Shown piece after piece: positions 8,520 through 17,498 of a stretch of DNA of 64,000 bases. The DNA comes from JACVRX01 sp046726315. Its GTDB lineage: Bacteria; Actinomycetota; Actinomycetes; Jiangellales; Jiangellaceae. Each line of letters starts with the position of its first letter. Positions within the stretch are counted from its first letter, which is position 1. Made by a program: the position numbers and the translations under genes. The DNA is taken from assembly GCA_046726315.1 (NCBI GenBank), contig JBKPAG010000006.1:39723-103722 (forward strand). The letters run 5' to 3'. The notes beneath the pieces were generated by a model, which was given only the letters and a program-made list of their open reading frames with translations, was not told where the DNA came from and did not search any database.

Positions 8520-9413
8520 ATGATCGAGGTCAGGGGCATCTCCAAGCGTTACGGCTCGACACTGGCCGTCGAGGATGTCAGCTTCACCGCACGTTCGGGC
8601 ATGGTCACCGGGTTCCTGGGACCCAACGGCGCGGGAAAGACGACCACGCTGCGGATCCTCCTCGGCTTGGCCCGACCCGATGCCGGCAGCGCGCTCATCG
8701 ATGGCATGCGGTACGGCGAGTTGGCCTCCCCGCGCAGCACCGTGGGCGCGGTTCTGGACACGATGGGCTTTCATCCGGGCCGGACCGGCCGCAACCATCT
8801 CCGCGCCACCGCTCGCGCCGCTCAGCTACCAAGGCGGCGAGTTGATGAGGTGCTGGAGTTCGTCGGGCTTGCGGGGGCGGCCGACCGGAGGGTGGGCGGG
8901 TACTCGCACGGCATGCGGCAGCGCCTGGCCCTGGCCGGCGCCCTGCTCGGAGATCCCCCCGTGCTCGTCCTGGACGAGCCGGCGACCGGGCTGGATCCAG
9001 CCGGCATGGCGTGGCTGCGCCGGCTGCTCGGCGACTGGGTGGCGCGGGAGCGTACGGTGCTGTTCTCCAGCCATGTCCTCGCCGAGGTCGAAGCGGTCGC
9101 GGACCGGGTCGTGATCATCGACCGCGGCCACATCGTCCATGAGGGGACCACCGCCGAGCTCTCTGGCCCAGACCAAGCTGTGGTGGTCGGCAGTCCCGAC
9201 AGCGCACGGCTCGGCGAGCTGGCCAGAGTCGAGGGTTGGCGGGTCCGACACGATGGGCGCGACCGTCTGGTGATCCGAGGCGCTTCCGCGGCCGAGGTCG
9301 GCCGCGCCGCCGCTCGAGAGGGGATCGTGCTCGCCGAACTGTCGACCGAGCCGTCCACCAGACTGCTGGAGGAGCTGTTCCTCCGGCTCACCAGCACGGA
9401 GGTGCGGCCGTGA
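8520..9413 (+). CDS. ABC transporter ATP-binding protein
   Basis: 297 residues. Walker A GPNGAGKT near residue 38, Walker B VLVLDEPATGLDP, H-loop FSSHVLAEVE. The signature reads YSHGMRQRLALA, with His where Ser-Gly-Gly is more common; this variant is known in ABC-2 ATPases. Start at 8520 is fixed by an excellent AAGGAGG at 8505–8511. It pairs with the membrane protein that follows, whose GTG start overlaps its stop. Exported substrate unknown. Confidence 0.94.
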   Translation: MIEVRGISKRYGSTLAVEDVSFTARSGMVTGFLGPNGAGKTTTLRILLGLARPDAGSALIDGMRYGELASPRSTVGAVLDTMGFHPGRTGRNHLRATARAAQLPRRRVDEVLEFVGLAGAADRRVGGYSHGMRQRLALAGALLGDPPVLVLDEPATGLDPAGMAWLRRLLGDWVARERTVLFSSHVLAEVEAVADRVVIIDRGHIVHEGTTAELSGPDQAVVVGSPDSARLGELARVEGWRVRHDGRDRLVIRGASAAEVGRAAAREGIVLAELSTEPSTRLLEELFLRLTSTEVRP

Positions 9414-10150
9414 GCGGTCTGTTCGCCGCAGAAGTCCTCAAGCTTCGGAGCACCAGGACGACCTGGGCGTTGTTGGCGGCCACGGTGGCGGTGAGCGCGC
9501 TCGCCGTCGCCAGCACGGTGGTTGTAGGCGCTGACAGTTCGGCCCTGGACCTCGAGTCGGACCGTAGTATTCGCGCTGTCCTGACCGTCGCGGCCAATGG
9601 CGCCATCTTCGTGCTGGCGTTGGGCATAATCATCTCCGCCGGTGAATACCGCCAGGGCACGGCGACCGACACGTTCCTCACGACCCCTCGCCGCTGGCGG
9701 GTGATCGCCGCCAAACTGGGCGTGGCCGCCGCCACCGGAATGGTCTTCGGCGCACTATCGGCTGGGGTCTCCATCGGGGTCGCCAACCTGAGTTATCGGA
9801 TAGAGGGCTACGACTTCCCCCTCGACTCTGCAGAGGGGTGGTCCACCCTGGCAGGTGCCGTGCTGTACGCCGCGCTTTTCGGGGCTCTTGGCGCGGCGAC
9901 TGGCAGCTTGGTCCGCAACCAGGTTGCCGCCATCGTCGGTTGGCTGGCGTGGCTGTTCGTCGTCGAGCACATCGCGGTCGGATTCCTCCCCGAGCTGGGA
10001 CGCTGGCTGCCTGCGGCCGCTGGACAAGCCCTGTTGCGTGCCCCCAACCAGGAACTGCTCTCGCAACCCACCGCTGCGGCCGTCCTCGCCGGCTACGGGG
10101 CCGTGATCATGAGCCTGGCCATCGTCAGCGAACGCCACCGAGATGCCTAG
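9410..10150 (+). CDS. ABC-2 type membrane permease
   Basis: 246 residues with roughly six hydrophobic helices (for example WALLAATVAVSALAVASTVVV, GAIFVLALGIIISAGEYRQG). EYRQGTATDTFLTTPRR is typical of ABC-2 permeases that pair with Nat/bacitracin-type ATPases. The GTG at 9410 forms a GTGA overlap with the stop of the ATPase gene. The gene overlaps the following TetR gene by 8 bp, so the three make one operon. Confidence 0.9.
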   Translation: MSGLFAAEVLKLRSTRTTWALLAATVAVSALAVASTVVVGADSSALDLESDRSIRAVLTVAANGAIFVLALGIIISAGEYRQGTATDTFLTTPRRWRVIAAKLGVAAATGMVFGALSAGVSIGVANLSYRIEGYDFPLDSAEGWSTLAGAVLYAALFGALGAATGSLVRNQVAAIVGWLAWLFVVEHIAVGFLPELGRWLPAAAGQALLRAPNQELLSQPTAAAVLAGYGAVIMSLAIVSERHRDA

Positions 10151-10817
10151 ACCGCTCCCGGCGCACGTCGTGGCATTCACGGGAGGTCATCACGACGCGG
10201 TTCGCGACCACATTCTGGACGCCGCCCACCGTGTCATCGCCCGGCACGGACTCGCAGCAGCGTCTACCCGAGCCATTGCAGAGGAGGCCGGTATCGGCGC
10301 CGGGACCCTGTACAACTACGTCGACAACCGGCTCCAGCTCCTTGCCCGAACCATCCTCCGGCGCGCGCACGTCCTCTCTCGGCCGCTCGCGGACCTGCCC
10401 TCTCGCGCAGGCAGCGGCACGGTCGCTGGCAACCTCCGTGACTTCGCCCGCCAGATCGCCACCATCCTCGACCAGCTGGTGCCGTTATTCGCTGCCGCCT
10501 TCTCCGACACCGACCTGCTCGGTGTGCTGCAGCGCGAATCGCGTACCGAGACCCGACCGGGTGGACCGTTCGCTCTCCACCCCATCGAGCGTTATCTGCT
10601 CGCCGAGCGGGAACTCGGCCGTATCGCGCCCGACGCCGACTGCCGGGCCGCATCGGATCTGGTTGTAAGCCTGTGCCACGACCGCGCCTTCCAGCGTTAT
10701 TTCCGTGGGGAGACCGAAACACCGAAGCCGCTCGGCAGGGAGATCGACCTCATCGCGCACGCCGTCACGGCGCCGCGGCCGTCACCTCCGCCCAGAGGGA
10801 GAAACGATGTTCGGTAG
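10143..10817 (+). CDS. TetR-family regulator closing the ABC exporter operon
   Basis: 224 residues. N-terminal TetR HTH: AVRDHILDAAHRVIARHGLAAAS, then AIAEEAGIGAGTLYNYVDNRLQLL. It overlaps the permease gene by 8 bp and the next small gene by 11 bp. As the third gene of an exporter operon whose promoter carries two similar palindromes, it is likely an autoregulator that senses the exported compound. That is inference from position. Confidence 0.92.
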   Translation: MPRPLPAHVVAFTGGHHDAVRDHILDAAHRVIARHGLAAASTRAIAEEAGIGAGTLYNYVDNRLQLLARTILRRAHVLSRPLADLPSRAGSGTVAGNLRDFARQIATILDQLVPLFAAAFSDTDLLGVLQRESRTETRPGGPFALHPIERYLLAERELGRIAPDADCRAASDLVVSLCHDRAFQRYFRGETETPKPLGREIDLIAHAVTAPRPSPPPRGRNDVR

Positions 10818-11019
10818 GCACAAGTTCGCCACGGCCGTCGGCGCAGTTGGAGCGGCCCTCGCCCTCGCGCACGTGGTGCTCGGCCCGGCTGTCATGCCGG
10901 TTGCAGGGGCGGCCCTCGGCGTGCTGCTGGTCGCCGCCGCCGCGCTGGGGATCTTCACCGCCGAGCGGCTCGGCTCCAACCGCGACGGCCGACGGTCAGC
11001 GCGCCGACAACCGAAGTGA
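10807..11019 (+). CDS. Small two-helix membrane protein
   Basis: 70 residues. Two hydrophobic stretches (about residues 8–25 and 28–48, rich in Ala, Val and Leu) separated by a short Pro/Val turn, then a basic C-terminal tail (RDGRRSARRQPK). An AGGGAG ribosome-binding site lies just upstream, and the start overlaps the TetR gene's end. I do not recognise the family. Its place as last gene of the exporter operon suggests an accessory membrane protein. Confidence 0.65.
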   Translation: MFGRHKFATAVGAVGAALALAHVVLGPAVMPVAGAALGVLLVAAAALGIFTAERLGSNRDGRRSARRQPK

Positions 11020-11112
11020 TCGACCCCGGTGCGGCAGTCCGCTAGCCAGAGAGCCAGGCACCCAGGTCAGGTAGGGCAGATCTCCATGACGTGACGTCGC
11101 TGCGGAAAGCGA

Positions 11113-11694
11113 TCACGGTTTGCCGTAGGCGGCCAGAAAGACGCGGACGCCCTCGTCGGCGTAGCGCTCGAGTTCGTCCGGCGTGAACTCGGTGTTGCTG
11201 CCGTGGAACATCGCCTTGTTCAGCGGAATGGACAGGATCAGCCAGTTGAAGAGTTGGGCGGCCAGCAGAGGGTCGACGATCCGCAAGAGCCCACGCCGTG
11301 TGAGCGCCTGGAACTGATCTGCGAGGGTGGCGTGGGCACGCTCTGGTCCGCTCGCGTACCAGGTCTGCGCCAACTCCGGAAACCGCTCGGCTTCCGCAAT
11401 GACGATGCGTCGCAACTGGATCAGGTGTGGCTGCGTGACGTACGTGACGTGCTGGCGAGCGAACTGACGGAGATCACTCTCGATGTCGTTGCTGTCGGCC
11501 AGTGCCGCGACCATTCCGTGGGTGAGCGCCTCGGCAGCACTGATGTCGCCGGTGATGATCGCCGTGAACAACCGCTTCTTGTCGGCAAAGTGCTTGTAGA
11601 CGGTCTGTTTGGACACTGCGGCCAGGGCGGCGACATCGTCCATGCTGGCACCGTCGTATCCCTTGCGCAGGAACACCGTTCGGGCCGCAGCCAT
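11113..11694 (-). CDS. TetR-family regulator with uncertain start
   Basis: At least 193 residues. The HTH is well preserved: AAARTVFLRKGYDGASMDDVAALAAVSKQTVYKHFADKKRLF. The C-terminal domain (TetR_C of the AefR/ethionamide-regulator type) has FNWLILSIPLNKAMF. The ATG at 11694 falls inside the first TetR helix. The frame stays open upstream with family-like residues (GRTAKKRRAI) to 11844, but contains no ATG, GTG or TTG. An ATG in another frame at 11795 could be the original start before a single-base indel. Confidence 0.82.
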   Translation of the reverse strand: MAAARTVFLRKGYDGASMDDVAALAAVSKQTVYKHFADKKRLFTAIITGDISAAEALTHGMVAALADSNDIESDLRQFARQHVTYVTQPHLIQLRRIVIAEAERFPELAQTWYASGPERAHATLADQFQALTRRGLLRIVDPLLAAQLFNWLILSIPLNKAMFHGSNTEFTPDELERYADEGVRVFLAAYGKP

Positions 11695-11814
11695 GATCGC
11701 TCGGCGCTTCTTAGCCGTTCGGCCCGCTGCAGCAGACCCGTTGCCGGCAGCCGGAGCAGGTGCGGATCCGGCAGCGTGTCCGGTCGACTCATCGATGATG
11801 AGTCCCTCCCCTGA

Positions 11815-12447
11815 ATGTCTTCGCGGATAGTACTGGACGGATCAGTACTATCGCCGTATGCGGTCGAGCGCGAGATCGAGGACCTTGGCGCCCTCATCGC
11901 CGAGGCCGGCGGGACGGCGTCGGTGTACGGCCATTCCTCCGGCGCGGTCCTCGTCGTGCACGCGGCGGCGCGCGGACTGCCAATCGAGAGGATCGTGCTG
12001 CACGAACCGCCGTTCGGATCCGGTAGTGACGAAGAGCAGCGAGCGGAGCGGGAGGAGGCCGAGCAGATCTCGGCGTTGTTGGCGCAGGACCGCCGGGGCG
12101 ACGCGGTCTCGCTCTTCCTGGCCTCGATGGGGATGCCGGCCGAGATCGTCCACCACATGAGTCGAGATCCAGCGATGCTGGCAAACGCGCCGACGATTCT
12201 GTACGACCCCTTCGAGGTCATGAGCGAGAACAGTCGGAACGGCAAGACACCGGCCGACCAAGCCAGCAGCGTGGCCATGCCGGCCCTCGTGCTGGTCGGC
12301 GGAGCAAGCCCCGAGTGGATGCTCGACGCCGGGCGCCAGATCGCCGAAGCACTCCCGTACGGGCAACTCCGGGTCCTCGAGGGCCAGGAACATGTCGTGC
12401 CGCCCGAGGTCTTGGCACCGGTGCTGACGGAGTTCTTTGTACGCTGA
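11815..12447 (+). pseudogene. 5'-truncated alpha/beta hydrolase
   Basis: Up to 210 residues. Family similarity starts abruptly at SPYAVEREIEDLGALI. The nucleophile elbow VYGHSSGAVL, the PPF region and the late catalytic His (GQEHVVPPEVLAP) are present. The first ~70 residues of the usual ~270, with the oxyanion loop and early beta strands, are missing. In place of the lost N terminus is a perfect 27-bp palindrome that looks like the operator of the divergent TetR gene. A deletion between promoter and gene body is likely; the product is probably inactive. Confidence 0.65.
11826..11852. promoter_or_regulatory. Perfect 10-bp-arm palindrome, candidate TetR operator
   Basis: GATAGTACTG (11826–11835) and CAGTACTATC (11843–11852) flank GACGGAT. 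It lies upstream of the TetR gene at 11113–11694 and inside the start of the truncated hydrolase frame. Symmetry and position support an operator for that TetR; binding is inferred. Confidence 0.65.
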
Positions 12448-12452
12448 CCGAC

Positions 12453-12998
12453 ATGGCCGTCGCGTCTGTGATGGTGCCGCTGGGAACGCCGGCGCCCGAG
12501 TTCAGCCTTGCCGACGTCACCGGACGCACGGTGCGTCTCGGCGACCTCGCGGCCGGGCCTGCGCTGTTGGTTGCGTTCCTGTGCAACCACTGCCCATACG
12601 TTCGGCACGTCGAGACTGAGCTGGGTCGGCTGCTGGCGCGATACCCGAGCGTGGCTGTGGTCGGCATCTGTACCAACGACGCCGAGGCCTACCCCGAAGA
12701 TCGGCCCGAACGACTCGCCGATCAAGCCCGCCGCGCGTCCTGGAATTTCCCGTACCTCGTGGACGTCGACCAGGCGGTCGGCCGGGCCTACTCCGCGGCG
12801 TGCACGCCGGATTTCTTCCTCTATGACGCCCAGCGCACGCTGGCCTATCGCGGCGCTTTCGACGAGTCAACGCCTGGAAACGGCAGACCAGTCACTGGAT
12901 CGCTCCTCGATGCAGCTGTCTCCCACGTGCTGGCGGGTGAGCCGGTACCCGAACCACACCGGCCCAGCATGGGCTGTTCGATCAAGTGGCGGTCCTGA
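12453..12998 (+). CDS. Thioredoxin-fold redoxin (AhpC/TSA or ResA-like)
   Basis: 181 residues. N-terminal GTPAPEFSLADVTGRTVRLGDLA is typical of the redoxin domain, with an active-site CNHCPYVRH (CxxC-type) near residue 46 and the cis-proline region ACTPDFFLYD. No signal peptide, so cytosolic. It probably reduces disulfides or peroxides; the partner is unknown. ATG at 12453, five bases after the truncated hydrolase stop. Confidence 0.9.
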   Translation: MAVASVMVPLGTPAPEFSLADVTGRTVRLGDLAAGPALLVAFLCNHCPYVRHVETELGRLLARYPSVAVVGICTNDAEAYPEDRPERLADQARRASWNFPYLVDVDQAVGRAYSAACTPDFFLYDAQRTLAYRGAFDESTPGNGRPVTGSLLDAAVSHVLAGEPVPEPHRPSMGCSIKWRS

Positions 12999-13129
12999 CT
13001 CCGCACCGAGTCGACGGCCGCGACGGCCGGTCGCCCTGTCACGAACCGCAGGGGTAGCGACGCTCCGCCGGCGTAATCTCGTGCTGTCTCTGCTGTGGTG
13101 ACCGCGCGTTGGCATGGGTGGGTGCAACG

Positions 13130-14866
13130 ATGGCGATCCGGTCCGAGGGCATGCGGTCAGCCCAGATGCGAGATGTCGCGCAGTCGGACGAGAGGGCACT
13201 CGAAACCGCCCCCGCCAGCCCGAGTCCCCGGCCGCCACGGCTGCGGCGCTGGTTCACCTACACACTGCCGGGGTTGTGGGTGGCGCTGCTGTTTGCCTGT
13301 CTGTCCTTCACACCGTCGCTGCTGCCGCGGGCTCCGCTCTTCCAAGGCGTCGTCACGAGTGTCAGCGCGGCCATCGGCTACGGCCTGGGTGTGTTCGGCG
13401 CGTGGGTTTGGCGAGAGTTCGCCGACCGCGATCGTCGATCACCGCGCCCCGGCGCATGGCGAGTCTTCGCCGCCGTCGCCGCATTTTCACTCGTGGTGTC
13501 GGCCGCACTCGGCTACTGGTGGCAGGAACAGCTTCGCGAGCTGATGGGCATGCCCAGCCAGGGACCATCGTTCGTGCTCCTCCCGATTTCCGCGGCCGTG
13601 CTCTTCGTCGTGGTGTTGGCAGTCGGGCGAGGACTGCGAGCGGTGTATCGGGGGCTTGCGGGTTGGCTCGAACGGTGGTTTGGCGCGCGGGCAGCGCGAG
13701 CCACCGGCCTGATCGTCGTCGTCAGTGGTACCTGGCTGGTGGTGAGCGGTGTACTCCTCGATGGGCTCATCTCTGCGGCCGACCAGGTCTTTGAGGTGCG
13801 AAACGAGGAATTGACCGACGGTGTCGAACAGCCGACCTCGGAGTTGCGCTCCGGGAGTCCAACATCGCTCGTGCCGTGGCAGACACTTGGCCGCTGGGGC
13901 CGCACGTTTACCGCTGGCGGACCGTCGGTCGATGAAATCGCCGCCTTCACCGGCGGCGAGGCCACCGAGCCCATCCGCATATTCGCTGGAACGCAGTCTG
14001 CGCCCGACACCGAGGAACGCGCCGAGCTGGCCGTGAGCGACCTCGACCGAGCTGGCGGCTTCGACCGCTCCTACCTGCTGGTCGCGACCACCACCGGCAG
14101 TGGCTGGCTGGTACCTAGCGCGGTCGACTCCTTCGAATACATCACCGGTGGCGACTGCGCCATCGTTGCCATCCAGTACTCCCATTTGCCGTCGTCGTTG
14201 TCGTATCTTGTCGACCAGGATCGCGCTCGTGAGGCCGGCCGCCAGCTGTTCGACGCGGTCTACGAGCGGTGGTCGGAGCTTCCGGCTGGCGATCGTCCGA
14301 AGCTTCTCGTGTACGGCGAGAGCCTCGGGTCCTTCGGCGGAGAAACCGCATTCAGCGGCGAACACGACATGGCCAATCGCACCGACGGCGCGCTTTTCGT
14401 CGGACCGCCGAGCTTTAACACCCACTTCCGCGAGTTCACCGACGACCGGCGCCGGGACAGTCCCGAGGTGGAGCCTGTTTTCCGCGATGGACGGACCGTC
14501 CGGTTCAGCAACCAGCCCGCCGAGGACATCGACCCAATCTCAGAGGCATGGGAGGGCACCCGGGTCCTGTATCTGATTCACCCGTCCGATCCGATCGTCT
14601 GGTGGAGCCCCGACCTGCTACTGACCCGGCCGGACTGGTTGGAGGAACCCGCCGGGAGCGACGTCCTCGATGCGATGGTGTGGATCCCGTTCGTGACGTT
14701 CTGGCAGGTGACTGCCGACCTTCCCATCGGCCTGGGCGTGCCGGCCGGGCACGGGCACGTGTACAACGGCGAACACGTCGACGGCTGGGTGACGGTGCTG
14801 CAGCCATCGGGGTGGACCGACGAACGCTCCGCGGAACTACGGCGGATCGTCACCGCCGAGGAGTGA
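13130..14866 (+). CDS. Membrane-anchored alpha/beta hydrolase (Abhydrolase_9 family)
   Basis: 578 residues. The N-terminal half has about four membrane segments, beginning with the family hallmark SFTPSLLPRAPLFQGVVTSVSAAIGYG. The C-terminal half is a hydrolase domain with the nucleophile elbow LLVYGESLGSFG, an acidic segment (YLIHPSDPIVWW) and a late His (VPAGHGHVYNGEH). It should sit in the cytoplasmic membrane; lipid or ester substrate unknown. Starts at 13109 (TTG) and 13151 (ATG) are alternatives. Confidence 0.88.
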   Translation: MAIRSEGMRSAQMRDVAQSDERALETAPASPSPRPPRLRRWFTYTLPGLWVALLFACLSFTPSLLPRAPLFQGVVTSVSAAIGYGLGVFGAWVWREFADRDRRSPRPGAWRVFAAVAAFSLVVSAALGYWWQEQLRELMGMPSQGPSFVLLPISAAVLFVVVLAVGRGLRAVYRGLAGWLERWFGARAARATGLIVVVSGTWLVVSGVLLDGLISAADQVFEVRNEELTDGVEQPTSELRSGSPTSLVPWQTLGRWGRTFTAGGPSVDEIAAFTGGEATEPIRIFAGTQSAPDTEERAELAVSDLDRAGGFDRSYLLVATTTGSGWLVPSAVDSFEYITGGDCAIVAIQYSHLPSSLSYLVDQDRAREAGRQLFDAVYERWSELPAGDRPKLLVYGESLGSFGGETAFSGEHDMANRTDGALFVGPPSFNTHFREFTDDRRRDSPEVEPVFRDGRTVRFSNQPAEDIDPISEAWEGTRVLYLIHPSDPIVWWSPDLLLTRPDWLEEPAGSDVLDAMVWIPFVTFWQVTADLPIGLGVPAGHGHVYNGEHVDGWVTVLQPSGWTDERSAELRRIVTAEE

Positions 14867-14890
14867 CGGGCAAGCCTGCACACTCGCCGC

Positions 14891-15601
14891 TCAGTCGAAG
14901 TCGACGACAACTGGCCGATGGTCGGACACCGTCGTCGCGACAACCCACGCTGCTGCCGCGACCATATCCGCGGAGTGTATGACAACATCGATGCGTCGCG
15001 CTGGGGTTGCGGCCGGGTAGGTCAGCCCGCGCCCCGTACCGACGGTCCACGCGTCGTCGAGGACTGCGGCGATCGCTGCCATCTCGACGCCGTCTGGCCG
15101 GGCGTTCAGGTCGGCGAGCAGAACGCGTGGGCCGCCGCGGTACGCGAGGATCGTCGCCACCGCCCCGGCCTGCAACGCACGCTGCCCTGCGTCGTGTGCT
15201 TCCAGATGGGTCGTGTACGCGTCTACGAGGCGGTCACCGAGATCGATCCGAGCTCGCAGCAACGCGCGTTGCTCGACTGCGGCCGTCCTCGGCAACAACG
15301 CGGTGCTCCGTCCGACAATCGGATACCGGGACAGCACTGCGTTGCCGTATCGTCGACGCGGCCCGCCCGGGTGGAGTGGCTCCAGGTCAAGGGCTGGTCC
15401 GTACGCCAGTCGCATGCCCAGCCGTCGGGACAACGTGCGCGGCTGGTCGACGAAGTCGCTTCGCTCGCCGAACCGGCGGTCCACCTCCTGCAGTCCGATG
15501 ACGTCGGCGTGTAGAGGCTCGATCGTCCGCGCGATGCGTTCGAGGTCCAGCTGGCCGTCCGTCCCGACTCCGTGGTGGATGTTGAACGTCACCGCACGCA
15601 T
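14891..15601 (-). CDS. Endonuclease/exonuclease/phosphatase-fold protein
   Basis: 236 residues. MRAVTFNIHHGVG, then GLQEVDRRFGERSDF (metal-binding Glu), then GNAVLSRYPIV, TTHLEAH, VLLADLNARPDG and a terminal SDHRPVVVDFD. These are the metal and catalytic motifs of the EEP superfamily in the right order and at full length. No signal peptide is seen. It may act on a phosphodiester (nucleic acid or lipid); the close neighbours do not decide. It is divergent from the VWA gene. Confidence 0.92.
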   Translation of the reverse strand: MRAVTFNIHHGVGTDGQLDLERIARTIEPLHADVIGLQEVDRRFGERSDFVDQPRTLSRRLGMRLAYGPALDLEPLHPGGPRRRYGNAVLSRYPIVGRSTALLPRTAAVEQRALLRARIDLGDRLVDAYTTHLEAHDAGQRALQAGAVATILAYRGGPRVLLADLNARPDGVEMAAIAAVLDDAWTVGTGRGLTYPAATPARRIDVVIHSADMVAAAAWVVATTVSDHRPVVVDFD

Positions 15602-15692
15602 GGCTCAATCCAATCGCGCAGGCCGACCCCGAGCGTGACGTATCACCGCGACGATGACATGCTTGCCGCCGCACATACCGAAGAGGAAGCAC

Positions 15693-17357
15693 ATGGCACC
15701 ACGACACCGGGCACGGAGGCCTCGATCGTTCGGCCCGGTTGCAGTAGCGCTGGCACTGGTGGCAGTCGCGGCCACGGCAGGGGTTGTCGCGTGGTCGCAG
15801 CGCGACCCTGACGCCGCTGCTGAGACGACCGATTCGGTGCCGAACACGGCCGGGTGCGAGACCACCCTGCGGATCGTTACTGCGAGGTCATTTGCGCCGG
15901 CCTTGTCGGCCTTGGCGCCATCACTGCAGAGCGGGGACAACTGTGCGAATCTGCAGGTCGAAGTCGTCGACGGACGGGCAGCGCCCGCGCAGGTCGTCGA
16001 GCTCGAAGCGGACGTGTGGATCCCCGACGATGCCGCCTGGGCGGAGACCGCAGGTTCACTGGAGCTGGCCGAAGAAGAGGTCGCCGGCTCCGGAACCGTC
16101 GTGGCCACGAGCCCGATATACATGGTCACCGACGAGACCACGGCCAACAAGGTGGCCGACGCCGGAGGGAGCTGGGAGGAGCTCGCCGACCTGGTGACGA
16201 GCAATTCGGGCGTCAATCTCGTGGTACGTGAACCCGCCGGCTCAGGGGACGGGCTGATCGGGATCGGCTCCGTCGGCGAGGCCGTCTGGCAGGAATACGG
16301 CATGGATGCTTCTGCTGAAACGCTTGCCGAAGCGCTTCCGAACACAGAAACGGTCGCCAACCACGCGCTGCCTGAAAAGGACGGGGACGTCGGCCTGGTC
16401 TGCGAGTACGCACTCATTCGTCTGCTCGAGAACCCCAACCGCGAGGCCGCGGCCGGAGTGCGGAACGCCGTGTTGTTGACCGGATCCGATCACACGGCTC
16501 AGCTGCGTTACACCTGGTTGCCGACGGCAACGGCTGCCGAAGATCCTGCCCTGGCGGGCCCGCTGGAGCGGCTGTTGTCCGTGCTCACGTCGAATCAGGC
16601 CGCCGAGGCGCTTGCTGGCGCAGGCCTGCGTCGTCCCGATGGAGGCCCACCGCCCGGCGCGACGTCGGAGCTGATGCCGGAAGTCTCGGCGGCGCCGTTC
16701 GAGGTCTTGAGCGGCCACGCCGTCGATCACGTGTTCGCAACCTGGTACCAATCGGATCGGCAGAGCGCGATGCTGGTCGTCGTCGACGTGTCCGGCTCGA
16801 TGGCCAACCCGCCGAATTCACCGCTGATCGACGTCGTCGCCAAGGGTGTTCTCGCCTTCTCGCGGCAGATGCCCGATGAGGCGGAGCTGGGGCTGTGGGA
16901 GTTCGCATCCCTGCTCGACCCGCCAAGGGACTACCGGGTGCTGGTGCCGCGTGCGGCGTTGGACGACGCACAGCGGCGCCTGGTCGAGAAACGGATCAGC
17001 TCGCTCGACGCCAGCGCCAATGGAACCGGGCTCTACGACACAATCCTCGCGGCGTACCAGGCGGCGCAACGAGACTACCGGGACGGTGTCGCCAACCACG
17101 TCATCGTTTTCACCGACGGCAAGAACGAGGACGACCTCGAGACGATCTCCATCAAGCAACTCACCGCGGGGCTGGTGGCCGCTCAGGACGAGGAGCGACC
17201 CATTGACCTCACCGTTGTCCTGTTCGGACCGGAGCCGGACAAGGACCTGTTGGAGAAACAGCTGGAGCCGGTCGATGCCAGCGTCGAGGCCCTGGATCGG
17301 CCCGCGCAGGTGCGTCCGCTGTTCATCCACCTGGCCGCTGGTGGCGTGCACCACTGA
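15693..17357 (+). CDS. VWA-domain extracytoplasmic protein with binding-protein-like N domain
   Basis: 554 residues. A basic N terminus and one hydrophobic helix (PVAVALALVAVAATAGVVAW) act as a signal anchor. Residues ~50–330 resemble an ABC solute-binding fold (TLRIVTARSFAPAL, EADVWIPDDAAW, SPIYMVTDE). A C-terminal von Willebrand A domain has the MIDAS motif DVSGSMA at ~365 and later MIDAS residues (NGTGLYDT, VIVFTDGKNED). It probably acts in the envelope as a metal-dependent binding scaffold. Start chosen for AGAGGAAG before the ATG. Confidence 0.88.
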   Translation: MAPRHRARRPRSFGPVAVALALVAVAATAGVVAWSQRDPDAAAETTDSVPNTAGCETTLRIVTARSFAPALSALAPSLQSGDNCANLQVEVVDGRAAPAQVVELEADVWIPDDAAWAETAGSLELAEEEVAGSGTVVATSPIYMVTDETTANKVADAGGSWEELADLVTSNSGVNLVVREPAGSGDGLIGIGSVGEAVWQEYGMDASAETLAEALPNTETVANHALPEKDGDVGLVCEYALIRLLENPNREAAAGVRNAVLLTGSDHTAQLRYTWLPTATAAEDPALAGPLERLLSVLTSNQAAEALAGAGLRRPDGGPPPGATSELMPEVSAAPFEVLSGHAVDHVFATWYQSDRQSAMLVVVDVSGSMANPPNSPLIDVVAKGVLAFSRQMPDEAELGLWEFASLLDPPRDYRVLVPRAALDDAQRRLVEKRISSLDASANGTGLYDTILAAYQAAQRDYRDGVANHVIVFTDGKNEDDLETISIKQLTAGLVAAQDEERPIDLTVVLFGPEPDKDLLEKQLEPVDASVEALDRPAQVRPLFIHLAAGGVHH

Positions 17358-17397
17358 CCGAGTGCCCGTGTCCTTGGCGTACTAGCCGGAAGATCAC

Positions 17398-17417
17398 CCG
17401 GCCAAGGTGATGGCCGG
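17398..17417 (+). terminator. Hairpin downstream of VWA gene
   Basis: CCGGCCA (17398–17404) and TGGCCGG (17411–17417) form a perfect 7-bp stem around a six-base loop, 40 bp after the stop. There is no T tract, as is common in high-GC genomes, so function is tentative. Confidence 0.4.
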
Positions 17418-17498
17418 AAGGGCCCAACCGCTCGTACTGTCAGGACCAGTGACGATCAAGCCGCCGGCGTGCACAGCGGCGGGGACGGGCGGGATCAG

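Noticed and set aside
11421..12725. 434-residue minus-strand frame
   Set aside because: It crosses a TetR gene, the palindrome and a hydrolase remnant, has no domain, and is Ser/Arg-rich as expected of shadow frames. Its only value is the ATG at 11795 as a possible original TetR start.
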